DNA of 64,000 nucleotides from Lewinella sp. IMCC34191 (lineage in GTDB: Bacteria > Bacteroidota > Bacteroidia > Chitinophagales > Saprospiraceae): positions 620,001 through 684,000 of the forward strand of contig NZ_QNQZ01000001.1 of the NCBI RefSeq assembly GCF_003390935.1, written 5' to 3'. Position numbers and translations under genes: made by a program. Below are positions 27,666 through 36,145 of the stretch, piece after piece. The notes below the pieces were generated by a model that had not been told where the DNA came from, did no database searches, and worked only from the letters and a program-made list of their open reading frames with translations. The first letter of the stretch is position 1. Every line of letters starts with the position of its first letter.

Positions 27666-27701
27666 GGTTAACCCACGCGTAATAGGGTTAATTAAGGTTA
27701 A
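27666..27701. promoter_or_regulatory. GGTTAA direct-repeat operator candidate
   Basis: Exact GGTTAA copies begin at 27666, 27686 and 27696 (spacings 20 and 10), with a related GCGTAA at 27677. Direct repeats on a helical period are the usual target layout for OmpR/PhoB-type response regulators, and the window's only such regulator is the next gene pair. It sits between the divergent GLPGLI operon and the kinase gene. Confidence 0.55.
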
Positions 27702-27742
27702 TGGGGTAGCGCAGGGCAGGGGGAAGCCTTTACCTTGCCCCT

Positions 27743-29095
27743 ATGACTCGCCTGGCAGCCTCCTTCATCCTTGCCACCTTGTTGGTTATCGGATTGCTTT
27801 CCGCTTACCTGCGGGAATCGTACGTGGACGCCCGCGATTTGCTGGTCGAGCGCATCGATGCCGAACTCAATCAATTGAGCACGGATAATCTGCTCCGGCA
27901 ATTACGGTTCTTCAAGTCCAGTCAGCCAGACTCGGTACAGCTCGATACCCTGATCGAATTCAGATCGTTATCGGTGAGTGGCGATGTCCCCTCCGGTCAG
28001 GATGACATGGACGTCACCGTTCGCTTCTTCGATACGACCGATCAGCCCGCTGTATTATCAGACCGCGCCGATAACCCCTTTTCGAAGATCACCCGTCACC
28101 TCACGGTAAATAGCCAAAAGTTGTCACCGCACCTGGATAGCCTGGGGGAAGTCTACCAAGTGGTGCTTCGGCAGTTCCCTTCCCGTACGGAGGCAACAGC
28201 GGAGCACGCGCTGATCGTGCGTCAGCAGGTTAGTCTGTTATCGTCCGGGGCTGGAGGCAATGGCCCGGTGATCGGTATGGTGGATTACCATATGGCCGTC
28301 CTGAGAAGCCTGGGTTTTGAAATACTGTCCTCCTGTTTACTATTGATTGCGCTCGGGTTTGCCGCGTATAGCGCTTTTCGTAGCCTGCGCCTACACCGTC
28401 GACAACTGGCTGACCGGGAGGCCTTACTGGCCAATCTATCCCACGAACTGAAAACGCCCATCGCCGCGGTGAGCGTAGCACTCGAAGCGCTGGATCGCTT
28501 CGGGGCGGACACTCAACCGGAGCGCCGACGGGAATATATCGAGCTGAGTCGTCAGGAATTAAGTCGCCTGGATAGACTAGCCGATTACGCTATCGGTGCG
28601 CTGAAGCTGAAAAGTGGCGATGGTCAGACGGACCGGGTACCGGTTGACGTACCCAAAATGGCCCGGGAAATTTGGGCGGGGCTCTCTTTGCAGTACGAGC
28701 TTGGAGCAACGCAACCAACAATCGTTACGAGGGGGGATAGCGTCCCGGTAAAATTCTACGCGCGGGAATTCCGGTTGGCCCTTTCTAACTTGCTGGAGAA
28801 TGCGATCAAGTATGGGGGGTCCCCGCCGGTCATACGTCTGCTACTGGTTTATGGTCCTGATGTTTTTACCTGCAGCGTAGCGGACGAGGGGCCGGGCATA
28901 CCCGCATCCGAGTCCGACCGCATCTTCGAGCGTTTCTACCGGATCACGGACGAGCGAACCGGCCACGCCGTAAAGGGGCACGGCCTGGGACTCAGTCTGG
29001 TCCGGCAGGTAGCTGACCTCCACGGGGGGACGGTTGGCGTCCGGCGAAACGATATGGGTGGGGCCACCTTCAGCCTGCAAATTCCCCTGTCGTGA
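27743..29095 (+). CDS. Sensor histidine kinase
   Basis: The 450-residue inner-membrane protein has one transmembrane helix at residues about 3-23 and a periplasmic sensor domain to about residue 190 that I cannot classify. A second helix follows (LSSCLLLIALGFAAYSAF), then the HisKA dimerisation domain (NLSHELKTPIAAV, phospho-His near 234). The ATPase domain has NLLENAIKYG, DEGPGIP and GHGLGLSLVRQVADLHGG. It is a PhoR/BaeS-type kinase. Its stop overlaps the GTG start of the response regulator. A TACCTTGC -7-like box lies at 27731-27738, very close to the ATG. Confidence 0.94.
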   Translation: MTRLAASFILATLLVIGLLSAYLRESYVDARDLLVERIDAELNQLSTDNLLRQLRFFKSSQPDSVQLDTLIEFRSLSVSGDVPSGQDDMDVTVRFFDTTDQPAVLSDRADNPFSKITRHLTVNSQKLSPHLDSLGEVYQVVLRQFPSRTEATAEHALIVRQQVSLLSSGAGGNGPVIGMVDYHMAVLRSLGFEILSSCLLLIALGFAAYSAFRSLRLHRRQLADREALLANLSHELKTPIAAVSVALEALDRFGADTQPERRREYIELSRQELSRLDRLADYAIGALKLKSGDGQTDRVPVDVPKMAREIWAGLSLQYELGATQPTIVTRGDSVPVKFYAREFRLALSNLLENAIKYGGSPPVIRLLLVYGPDVFTCSVADEGPGIPASESDRIFERFYRITDERTGHAVKGHGLGLSLVRQVADLHGGTVGVRRNDMGGATFSLQIPLS

Positions 29096-29811
29096 GAATC
29101 TTGTACCTCGAAGACGAGCCGGTGCTGGGGCGCATCGTGAAGGAGAGCCTGGAAAGCCGGGACTGTTCCGTGGACTGGTTCACTTCCGAAAGTTCCGGAG
29201 CCGCGGCCCTGCAGGCGGCCAACGACTACCACATCGCGGTACTGGACGTCCAGCTTCCCGGTCGCAGCGGCCTGGCAATCGGGAAGGAGCTGCGTGCGAA
29301 GTGGCCCCGCTTACCTATCCTTTATCTCACGGCTCGCATACAGGCAAAAGACGCGGTTGCCGGATTTGAAGCGGGGGGTAATGATTACATCCGCAAACCG
29401 TTCAGCATGGAGGAGCTCCTGATCAGGATGCGGAACCTGGTTAATATGCGGTCCGGCGAAAGCGCTTTACCTGCGCCCCGCCGCCCGGAAAATGAGCAGT
29501 GGGCACTGGGGGATTTGCAATTCGACTACCTGGAGATGACGCTGACCGGACCGGATACGTCCGTTTCCCTCAGCCATCGGGAGGCCCAGTTGCTGCGCTA
29601 TCTCCTTCTGCACCGGCATAAGCCGCAGATCGAGCGACGCGACATCCTGCTGGCGTTGTGGGGAGATGACGGTTTTTTCCACTCCCGAAATCTGGACGTA
29701 TACATCCGAAAACTGAGGACCTACCTGCAGGTGGAGGATGATCTCCGGATAATTACACTGCGGGGCGTCGGCTACCGGCTTATCCTGCCGGGCGATGCAA
29801 CCGACACCTAG
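29092..29811 (+). CDS. OmpR/PhoB-family response regulator
   Basis: The 239-residue protein has a receiver domain: acidic pocket LEDE (residues 6-9), phospho-acceptor Asp52 in VLDVQLPGRSG, and Lys102 in YIRKPFS. A C-terminal winged-helix trans_reg_C domain follows (LSHREAQLLRYLLLH, RNLDVYIRKLRTYL, LRGVGYRL). The GTG start overlaps the kinase stop, so the two are translated together. The kinase is its obvious partner. The divergent GLPGLI operon and the repeated GGTTAA sites at 27666-27701 are the obvious candidate targets. Confidence 0.94.
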   Translation: MRILYLEDEPVLGRIVKESLESRDCSVDWFTSESSGAAALQAANDYHIAVLDVQLPGRSGLAIGKELRAKWPRLPILYLTARIQAKDAVAGFEAGGNDYIRKPFSMEELLIRMRNLVNMRSGESALPAPRRPENEQWALGDLQFDYLEMTLTGPDTSVSLSHREAQLLRYLLLHRHKPQIERRDILLALWGDDGFFHSRNLDVYIRKLRTYLQVEDDLRIITLRGVGYRLILPGDATDT

Positions 29812-29823
29812 GGAAGTGTTGTT

Positions 29824-29831
29824 TACATTTG
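29824..29831 (+). promoter_or_regulatory. -7 box for the NifU-like gene
   Basis: TACATTTG matches TAnnTTTG perfectly, 18 bases before the ATG at 29849. It lies just after the response regulator stop, so this gene has its own promoter. Confidence 0.5.
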
Positions 29832-29848
29832 TTCCTAAATCACATTAC

Positions 29849-30097
29849 ATGACCCCGGAGGAAAGAAGCAGTTTGATTACCCGCGTGGATGCCGCCCTCG
29901 ACGAGGTACGCCCCCACCTGGCCATCGACGGCGGTAACATCGAGGTCGTGAACGTCAGCGACAAGCAGATCGTAGAGATCAAGTGGCTGGGTGCCTGCCA
30001 CGGTTGCTCCATGACCGCCATGACCATGAAGGCCGGCGTAGAGCAGGCCATCAAGACCCGTCTTCCCCAGATCGCCGGCGTCGTGGCCGTCAATTAA
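29849..30097 (+). CDS. NifU-like C-terminal-domain Fe-S scaffold protein
   Basis: The 82-residue cytosolic protein is a single Nfu domain with the CxxC motif GACHGCSM (Cys50, Cys53), which holds a [4Fe-4S] cluster between two subunits for delivery to target enzymes. It has the usual LAIDGGNIEVVNV strand and the GVEQAIKTRLPQI helix. A longer frame starts at 29795 inside the regulator, but ATG 29849 behind the TACATTTG box is preferred. The rsmE gene follows closely. The [4Fe-4S] dihydroxy-acid dehydratase in this window is a possible client, by inference only. Confidence 0.92.
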   Translation: MTPEERSSLITRVDAALDEVRPHLAIDGGNIEVVNVSDKQIVEIKWLGACHGCSMTAMTMKAGVEQAIKTRLPQIAGVVAVN

Positions 30098-30103
30098 TTT
30101 GAT

Positions 30104-30805
30104 TTGCAGCTTTTTTATGACCCCGACATCGTCTCGGGCTACCATGAATTACGCGCCTCCGAAGCCCAGCACGCGGCCCGCGTATTACGGAAGCGTACGG
30201 GGGATGAACTGGACATCGTAGATGGAAGGGGAGGGTGGTACAGCGCAAAAATCACGGATATTTCCAAACGGTCGTGTGTGCTGGACGTAGACAAGCTACG
30301 CCAGGAAGACCGGCGCGCTCCGCACGAATTGACCTTATGGGTTGCGCCCACCAAGAACATCGACCGCTTTGAATTCGTGCTGGAAAAGGCAACGGAGATC
30401 GGTGTCGACCTGATCCAACCCGTTTTTACCGAGCATAGCGAACGCACCCGGCTGCGTACCGACCGTTTGGAACGGGTTATTGAATCGGCCGCCAAGCAAA
30501 GCCTGAAGGCCTGGATGCCGCGTCTTGCGGAACCCGCCTCCCTGGAAGAGCTGCTTCCGACGGCCTCCGCCGACCAGCGGTATCTGGCCTATCTCGGTGG
30601 TGCCGATACGCCGTTGCTTGCCCGGCAGCCACGGCCGGACGGTTCCGTTGTCGTGGCCATCGGACCGGAGGGCGGTTTCAGCCCCGCCGAAGCGGAGATG
30701 GCCCGGAAATGCGACTTCACCTGGGTGAGTCTCGGCCCTCACCGACTGCGTACCGAGACGGCGGCCATAACTGCCGTCCATACGCTAGAAATGCTGGCCT
30801 GGTGA
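30104..30805 (+). CDS. rsmE: 16S rRNA (uracil-1498-N3)-methyltransferase
   Basis: This SPOUT-class enzyme methylates U1498 of 16S rRNA. The 233-residue protein has an N-terminal PUA-like domain (HAARVLRKRTGDELDIVDGRG). The knotted methyltransferase core follows, with LWVAPTKNIDRFEFVLEKATEIGVDLIQPV, then VVAIGPEGGFSPAEAEMA and SLGPHRLRTETAAITAVHTL, which form the SAM-binding knot. Length is normal. TTG at 30104 is the start, six bases after the NifU-like stop. Confidence 0.95.
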   Translation: MQLFYDPDIVSGYHELRASEAQHAARVLRKRTGDELDIVDGRGGWYSAKITDISKRSCVLDVDKLRQEDRRAPHELTLWVAPTKNIDRFEFVLEKATEIGVDLIQPVFTEHSERTRLRTDRLERVIESAAKQSLKAWMPRLAEPASLEELLPTASADQRYLAYLGGADTPLLARQPRPDGSVVVAIGPEGGFSPAEAEMARKCDFTWVSLGPHRLRTETAAITAVHTLEMLAW

Positions 30806-30840
30806 AGCATCCGATCGGTACCGCCGCGCGTTACTGCGGT

Positions 30841-31497
30841 ATGCGTTACCTCTTTCTGCTGCTCCTCCTTCCCCTTCTCCTCGGATCTTCCGCTCCGGAC
30901 GTCGCCCGCCTGCGGCTCGGGCTGTTGAAGTATAATGGAGGCGGCGACTGGTACGCCAACCCCACGGCTCTGCCGAATCTGGCCAATTTCTGTAACCAGA
31001 CCCTGCGCACCGACCTCGACCCCGACTACGGCACCGTGGACGTCGGAAGCGCCGAATTATTCAACTACCCCTGGGTACACATGACCGGTCACGGCAACGT
31101 CGTCTTCAGCTCCTCCGAGGCGGAAAATTTGCGCAATTACCTGATCGGCGGTGGCTTTTTGCACATCGACGACAACTACGGCATGGATCCTTTCATCCGC
31201 GTGGCCATGGAGCAGGTGTTTCCGGAAGCTAAGTTCGTGGAGCTCCCCTTTGATCATCCTATTTACCACCAGACGTACGACTTTCCCGGTGGGCTGCCGA
31301 AAATCCACGAGCACGACGGGAAGGCGCCGCAGGGCTATGGCCTGTTCTGGGAGGACCGACTCGTCTGTTTCTACACCTACTCTAGTGACCTGGGGGACGG
31401 ATGGGAAGATGAATCCGTGCATAACGACCCGCCGGAGATTCGTGCGGCCGCGCTCAAAATGGGGTCAAACGTGATCGAATACGCTTTCCGACAGTAG
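30841..31497 (+). CDS. DUF4159 domain-containing exported protein
   Basis: The 218-residue protein has a Leu-rich signal peptide (LFLLLLLPLLLGSSA). A single DUF4159 domain follows: RLGLLKYNGGGDWYANPTAL, LFNYPWVHMTGHGNVVFS, NYLIGGGFLHIDDNYGMD and the FPEAKFVELPFDHPIYH segment. The fold is thought to resemble a glutamine-amidotransferase-like Rossmann domain without the catalytic set. In Bacteroidota it often occurs near MoxR/BatA-type genes, none of which are here. ATG 30841 is used; the longer frame overlaps rsmE. It is convergent with the CotH-like gene. Confidence 0.85.
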   Translation: MRYLFLLLLLPLLLGSSAPDVARLRLGLLKYNGGGDWYANPTALPNLANFCNQTLRTDLDPDYGTVDVGSAELFNYPWVHMTGHGNVVFSSSEAENLRNYLIGGGFLHIDDNYGMDPFIRVAMEQVFPEAKFVELPFDHPIYHQTYDFPGGLPKIHEHDGKAPQGYGLFWEDRLVCFYTYSSDLGDGWEDESVHNDPPEIRAAALKMGSNVIEYAFRQ

Positions 31498-31506
31498 CGG
31501 TATACT

Positions 31507-32469
31507 TTAGTTGGATACGAGCTTGGTGAGCCGTTCTTTATCCTTCAATTCCGCGAAGAACTCCTCCAGGCGATCCATCACCTGCCGGCGGTACGCTTTG
31601 CTGTGGCCCGCCTCGTTTTCTACGCGATGCGTGATTTCGTCCTGTAGTGTCAGAAAGTGATTTGCCACTTCCTGAATCTCTTCCCACGTCACGTGTCTTC
31701 CCAGGAACCGCGCCTCGTAAATCGATTCCATGCCGAGATCTTCACGCGGAACCGCATAGTGGGCGTCTACGAGACCGCTATGGTCAAAGTCATACGGTAT
31801 CGGAATCAGGCGATCATCCTGCCTGCTGTGGAGGCATTCCACGTTGTGCAGGTTGAAGATGTTCCAGTCCGTGTTGAGGATCATGTAATTGAACAGGCAA
31901 AGGGTAAGGTAGGCGGAGCGATCCACGGCGCGGGTGCTCACCTGTTTGTCTTCGTGAATGTCGCCGTCAAACCGCTGCTCCAGTTGCTCTTCCGCCTCTA
32001 TGAGGAAGCCCTCCAGCGTGTCCCCCCGCGGCAGCACGAGTCTGACGGGCAAGGTGCGGTGGTGGTAGGGACTCAGGAGAGTGTAAAGGTCATACAGCAA
32101 ACGCTCGCGCCGCAAGTAGGCAATCCCCTCCCGATTAGAACTGCACTGGAGGACGAACTTCAAGTCGTTCAGCTCGCTGTAACCGGCCCGTACGAGCGGC
32201 TGCTTTTTCAGCTTAATTTTGAGCGAGGGAAAACGACAGGCTTGAAGTCGGGCGTGACCCCGAGTGCGGATACGGCCGGGGAATGGGGTGCCGTCGATCG
32301 TGAACTCCGCGTCGCGGTACGCTTTCTGGTGTTTTTGGCGCAGCAGCTTTTTCCATTCGGTGTGCAATTCGATCACGGCCGTGTCGCCGGTCGTAAATAG
32401 TGCGTCAAACAGCGACGTTTGACCCGGTAGAAGCAGGGGGATAAAGAATAGAAATACAGTAAGGCGCAT
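31507..32469 (-). CDS. Exported CotH-kinase-like protein (divergent)
   Basis: The 320-residue protein has a signal peptide (LTVFLFFIPLLLPGQ). It has the order of motifs of CotH-type atypical kinases: IRTRGHARLQACRFPSLKIK like the family's glycine-arginine start, RRERLLYDLYTLL, NYMILNTDWNIFNLHNVE, and LIPIPYDFDHSG, where the Asp residues correspond to the metal-binding DxD segment. CotH proteins phosphorylate other proteins in spore coats. This one is shorter and only distantly similar, so the call is tentative. It begins one base after the metallophosphoesterase stop, so the two are co-transcribed. Confidence 0.55.
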   Translation of the reverse strand: MRLTVFLFFIPLLLPGQTSLFDALFTTGDTAVIELHTEWKKLLRQKHQKAYRDAEFTIDGTPFPGRIRTRGHARLQACRFPSLKIKLKKQPLVRAGYSELNDLKFVLQCSSNREGIAYLRRERLLYDLYTLLSPYHHRTLPVRLVLPRGDTLEGFLIEAEEQLEQRFDGDIHEDKQVSTRAVDRSAYLTLCLFNYMILNTDWNIFNLHNVECLHSRQDDRLIPIPYDFDHSGLVDAHYAVPREDLGMESIYEARFLGRHVTWEEIQEVANHFLTLQDEITHRVENEAGHSKAYRRQVMDRLEEFFAELKDKERLTKLVSN

Positions 32470-32470
32470 G

Positions 32471-33547
32471 CTACTTAGTGGAAACCGCCAACGGGATACG
32501 TTCCCCGTTGATCGTTCCCCTAAAATAGTCTCCGTTGTCGACAATGAGGATTTCCCCCACGTTTCCAAACTTGATACTGGAGTCGACGGCGATGAGCCGG
32601 TTGTCGAAGTAGGCGTGAATGGCCGTGAAACTGGTGTGCCCGACGACGATCCGTTCCGCGCCGATTTTGCGCAGAACGTAAGACATATCGTGGGCGTCAA
32701 AGCCGTTGCGGCTGAAGTAGCCCCGGTACCACAGCGGTCCGTTTTCGCCGTGCATCAACTCCAGGCGGCGGCTGTCGTGGGTCACATCGGTGAGGTCGTC
32801 CGCGTCGATGAGGTATTCGTGGTACAGCTCATTGATGCGGTCGATGCTTTTGACTTCACGCACCATCTGTTTGCTCAGCCCACCGTGTATGTAGACGGTA
32901 TTATTGATCTCGACCACGAGGGGTAAACTGCGCAGCCACCGCCCGAGGTAAGAGGTCGGGCCGTAGAGTTCCCCGTAAAATTTGCCGGTGAGGCTGGCGG
33001 TGGTGCGGTATTTCGGGTTCAGGTAGCGGTCATCGCCTTCCAGCGTGAGTGTTTCGTGGTTGCCCAGCAGGAAATGGACTTTTCCGCCCGCCCGCTCGGC
33101 TTCGATTTCCAGGTTGTGCAATAGCCAGAGTAACTCGGTTACCTGATCGCCGCGGTCGAAAATATCCCCGACGATCACGAGGTGGCCGTCTCCGAAGGAC
33201 CAGTGTAAACTGTCGTCGATGATGCCGTTAGCCTCCAGGAGTTTACGCCCCGTGTCGAACTGCCCGTGAATGTCGCTCAGCGCGGCAACGCGGCTTACGC
33301 CTTCGTAGTGCACATCGGTAATCTGCTCGAACTTTCGGTTGATGTCAATCAACTCGGGGCGAAAGGACGGGAAGTTGGGTAATTCGTCTTCGCCCTCACC
33401 CGTAAACTCCGCCTCGTGCGCCGTACGGGATTCCGTATCGACCCATCTGGCGACCACCTTATCGTCTTCGTAGAAGAGATAGGGACCATCGGGTGGTACG
33501 GTATCGTGCCCCAGGGAGAGCAGGCCGAAAAACAGCAGGGAAAGCAA
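32471..33547 (-). CDS. Exported metallophosphoesterase (calcineurin-like)
   Basis: The 358-residue protein has a short signal peptide. It then has the full metallophosphoesterase series: SDIHGQFD (near residue 93), VIVGDIFDRGDQ, HFLLGNHE, the VYIHGGLS histidine and VGHTSFTAI. These residues bind two metal ions. The layout with SDIHGQ/GDxxDRG/GNHE resembles Ser/Thr phosphatase-like enzymes of the Shewanella-like (ShelPhos) branch. It is likely periplasmic, but the substrate is unknown. It forms a two-gene unit with a CotH-like kinase, so the pair could in principle add and remove phosphate, which is inference. An operator candidate precedes it. Confidence 0.9.
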   Translation of the reverse strand: MLSLLFFGLLSLGHDTVPPDGPYLFYEDDKVVARWVDTESRTAHEAEFTGEGEDELPNFPSFRPELIDINRKFEQITDVHYEGVSRVAALSDIHGQFDTGRKLLEANGIIDDSLHWSFGDGHLVIVGDIFDRGDQVTELLWLLHNLEIEAERAGGKVHFLLGNHETLTLEGDDRYLNPKYRTTASLTGKFYGELYGPTSYLGRWLRSLPLVVEINNTVYIHGGLSKQMVREVKSIDRINELYHEYLIDADDLTDVTHDSRRLELMHGENGPLWYRGYFSRNGFDAHDMSYVLRKIGAERIVVGHTSFTAIHAYFDNRLIAVDSSIKFGNVGEILIVDNGDYFRGTINGERIPLAVSTK

Positions 33548-33562
33548 ATGGTGTGGTTAGGT

Positions 33563-33588
33563 TACGCCAAAGTTAACCAAAATTAACC
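33563..33588 (-). promoter_or_regulatory. GGTTAA repeats and -7 box upstream of the metallophosphoesterase
   Basis: On the minus strand GGTTAA occurs twice, exactly 10 bases apart (33583-33588 and 33573-33578). A GCGTAA follows 11 bases on, at 33562-33567. The order GGTTAAC-n4-GCGTAA is the same as at 27666-27682. The -7 box TAACTTTG (33568-33575) overlaps the second repeat. Confidence 0.5.
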
Positions 33589-33704
33589 TTCGCCGGTTGT
33601 TTTGGAAGAGTTAAGGGCGGCGGGGCGCAGGTAAGACGTACTTCGGCAAGCCGCCGAGTACTAGTTACCCCGACCCATCGTTACACCCGCACAATCCTGC
33701 TTCC

Positions 33705-34349
33705 ATGCGCCACTATCTTTTTCTGTTATGCTGCCTGCTCATCTCGACCGCATCCAGCGCGCAGGTGGGGGTATCGGGCTTCTACAATTTTAACCGCGCC
33801 AAACTGGTAGGAGACGCCGTCAATCCCAACGAGGATAACTTGTCACCCTACGCCAACGGGCCCGAACTGGCAGTTAACTACTGGTTCCGCTTGCCTAAAA
33901 ACCGTATTGAATTCCAGCCCACCGTCTACTTCGCTCAGTCTGGAGACAACTCCCCCTGGCGGGAAGCCGGATTTCAATTCAAGACGAATATTTATGTGTT
34001 CGACCTAGGCACCGATTGCGATTGTCCGACCTTCGGTAAACAGGGCCCGCAATTGGAAAAGGGGTTTTTTCTGCAGCTTTCCCCCGGGGTAGCCCGTCAC
34101 TGGGCAAACCTGAATGGGGTAAATATGGGGAACACCGCGCTGACGTTGGGAGCCGGCGTTGGTATCGACTTTGGGATCAGCAATTTACTGACACTTACGC
34201 CGATAGCTTCCTTGCGGCACACCGTCACGGACTATACGGGGATGGAAGCTGTGAACGCCTCGGGAGAAGAATTGGACGTTCGCGGGCAACTGACTACCTT
34301 CCAACTCGGCCTACAGGCCACCTTCCGCTTCGATAAGAAGCGATACTGA
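33705..34349 (+). CDS. Outer-membrane beta-barrel protein (PorT-like size)
   Basis: The 214-residue protein has a signal peptide (MRHYLFLLCCLLISTASSAQ). Alternating hydrophobic strands follow (VGVSGFYNFNRAKLVG, ELAVNYWFRLPKNRIEFQPTVYF, TALTLGAGVGIDFGIS), with a final aromatic strand LQATFRFDKKRY. This is the pattern of small eight-stranded barrels in Bacteroidota. The single CDC motif (TDCDCPTFG) is unusual. No homologous named protein can be assigned. It lies alone before ilvD. Confidence 0.75.
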   Translation: MRHYLFLLCCLLISTASSAQVGVSGFYNFNRAKLVGDAVNPNEDNLSPYANGPELAVNYWFRLPKNRIEFQPTVYFAQSGDNSPWREAGFQFKTNIYVFDLGTDCDCPTFGKQGPQLEKGFFLQLSPGVARHWANLNGVNMGNTALTLGAGVGIDFGISNLLTLTPIASLRHTVTDYTGMEAVNASGEELDVRGQLTTFQLGLQATFRFDKKRY

Positions 34350-34445
34350 GCTGCCGCGGACGTCGTAGTTCGGGTAAAAGCCGGTTCGGGTAAGGCGTAG
34401 CGTAGTCCTTATCTTGTGGCCAGATTTTGATCCCTAAACGACCGT

Positions 34446-36128
34446 ATGATCCAGCCACTTAACAAGTACAGCCGCAACGTCACCAATAACCCCGAGCAAC
34501 CCGCCGCCCGGGCCATGCTTTATGGCATCGGCCTCTCCGACGCCGACATGGATAAAGCCCAGGTCGGTATCGTCAGCACGGGCTGGGAAGGCAACCCCTG
34601 TAATATGCACCTCAACGGCCTGGCCGCGGAGGTGAAGGCCGGCGTGAACGAAGAAAGCGAACTGCTGGGACTCATCTACCACACCATCGGCGTCAGTGAC
34701 GGTATGAGTATGGGAACGGATGGGATGCGCTTCAGCCTGCCCAGCCGGGACGTCATTGCCGACAGTATCGAAACCGTTGCCGGAGCGCAGTGGTACGACG
34801 GCGTGGTAACGGTGGTTGGCTGCGACAAGAATATGCCGGGTGCCATGATGGCCCTGTGCCGGCTCAACCGCCCCGGAATCGTGGTCTACGGCGGTACCAT
34901 CAGTCCGGGATGCTACCAGGATCAGAAGCTGGACGTGGTGTCCGCTTTCGAAGTACTGGGTAAGTACCGGACCGGGGAAGTGGACCAGGAACAGTACAGC
35001 AACGTCATCCGCCATGCCTGCCCGGGATCGGGCGCCTGTGGCGGTATGTACACCGCCAATACGATGGCCTCCGCGATAGAGGCGATGGGCATGGCCTTGC
35101 CTTACAACAGCAGCATTCCGGCCAACCACGCCGATAAGCGCGCCGATACCGCCCGCGTCGGGGAATACATGCTCCACTTGCTGAAGAATGACATCAAGCC
35201 GCTGGACATCCTGACCCGGGAGGCCTTCGAGAACGCGATCGTTACCATCACCGTACTCGGAGGGAGTACGAATGCGGTACTCCATCTCCTGGCCATCGCA
35301 CACAGCGCCGGTGTCGACATCACCATCGACGACTTCCAGCGCATCAGCGATCGCACCCCCTTCCTTGCCGATCTCAAGCCCAGCGGTAAGTACGTAATGG
35401 AAGACCTGTATTACGTGGGCGGTGTACCCGCCGTGATGAAGGAACTCCTCAAACGCGGTATGCTACACGGTGACTGTATGACCGTTACCGGGAAGACACT
35501 CGCGGAAAATCTTATCGAGGCGGAAAGCCTGCGTGAAGATCAGCAGATCATTTACGGGTTTGATAAGCCCCTGAAGACTACCGGCCACCTGCAAATCCTC
35601 TACGGTAATCTTGCCGCGGAGGGTAGTGTCGCGAAGATTACGGGCAAGGAGGGAACCCGCTTTATGGGTCCGGCCCGGGTGTTTAATTCCGAAGCGGAGG
35701 CAAACAGCGCCATCGGCAAACGGGAAATCCGGGAGGGGGAAGTGGTCGTCATCCGCTACTGTGGTCCAAAGGGCGGACCGGGGATGCCGGAAATGCTCAA
35801 GCCGACCAGTGAAATCATGGGGCAGGGCCTGGGTAAAAAGGTAGCCCTGATCACCGACGGCCGCTTCAGTGGGGGGACGCACGGCTTCGTGGTCGGCCAT
35901 ATCAGCCCCGAGGCACAGGTCGGCGGACTGCTGGCGCTCGTAGAAGATGGGGACATCATCAACATTGATGCCGATAATAACGTCCTCAATTTAGAGGTCG
36001 ATGAAAAAACCCTGGCGGAACGCCGCGCCGCCTGGCAGGCACCGGACCTCAAAGCCCGGCACGGCGTACTGAAAAAGTATGCCCGCGCGGTCAGCAGCGC
36101 CTCCCGTGGCTGCGTGACCGATTTGTAA
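34446..36128 (+). CDS. ilvD: Dihydroxy-acid dehydratase
   Basis: This Fe-S enzyme makes 2-keto acid precursors of valine, leucine and isoleucine from the dihydroxy acids. The 560-residue protein has [15 protein letters not shown] with one cluster cysteine, [17 protein letters not shown] with another, [16 protein letters not shown], and the C-terminal [23 protein letters not shown]. Length is typical. It starts the ilvD-ilvB-ilvN unit, with 17 bases to the ilvB ATG. No leader attenuator is visible in the 96 bp upstream. ilvC and leuABCD are not in the window. Confidence 0.97.
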   Translation: MIQPLNKYSRNVTNNPEQPAARAMLYGIGLSDADMDKAQVGIVSTGWEGNPCNMHLNGLAAEVKAGVNEESELLGLIYHTIGVSDGMSMGTDGMRFSLPSRDVIADSIETVAGAQWYDGVVTVVGCDKNMPGAMMALCRLNRPGIVVYGGTISPGCYQDQKLDVVSAFEVLGKYRTGEVDQEQYSNVIRHACPGSGACGGMYTANTMASAIEAMGMALPYNSSIPANHADKRADTARVGEYMLHLLKNDIKPLDILTREAFENAIVTITVLGGSTNAVLHLLAIAHSAGVDITIDDFQRISDRTPFLADLKPSGKYVMEDLYYVGGVPAVMKELLKRGMLHGDCMTVTGKTLAENLIEAESLREDQQIIYGFDKPLKTTGHLQILYGNLAAEGSVAKITGKEGTRFMGPARVFNSEAEANSAIGKREIREGEVVVIRYCGPKGGPGMPEMLKPTSEIMGQGLGKKVALITDGRFSGGTHGFVVGHISPEAQVGGLLALVEDGDIINIDADNNVLNLEVDEKTLAERRAAWQAPDLKARHGVLKKYARAVSSASRGCVTDL

Positions 36129-36145
36129 TCCCAAAGTTGAATACT

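Noticed and set aside
34434-35303. Minus-strand frame of 289 codons inside ilvD
   Set aside because: Shadow of a conserved gene; no promoter or domain.
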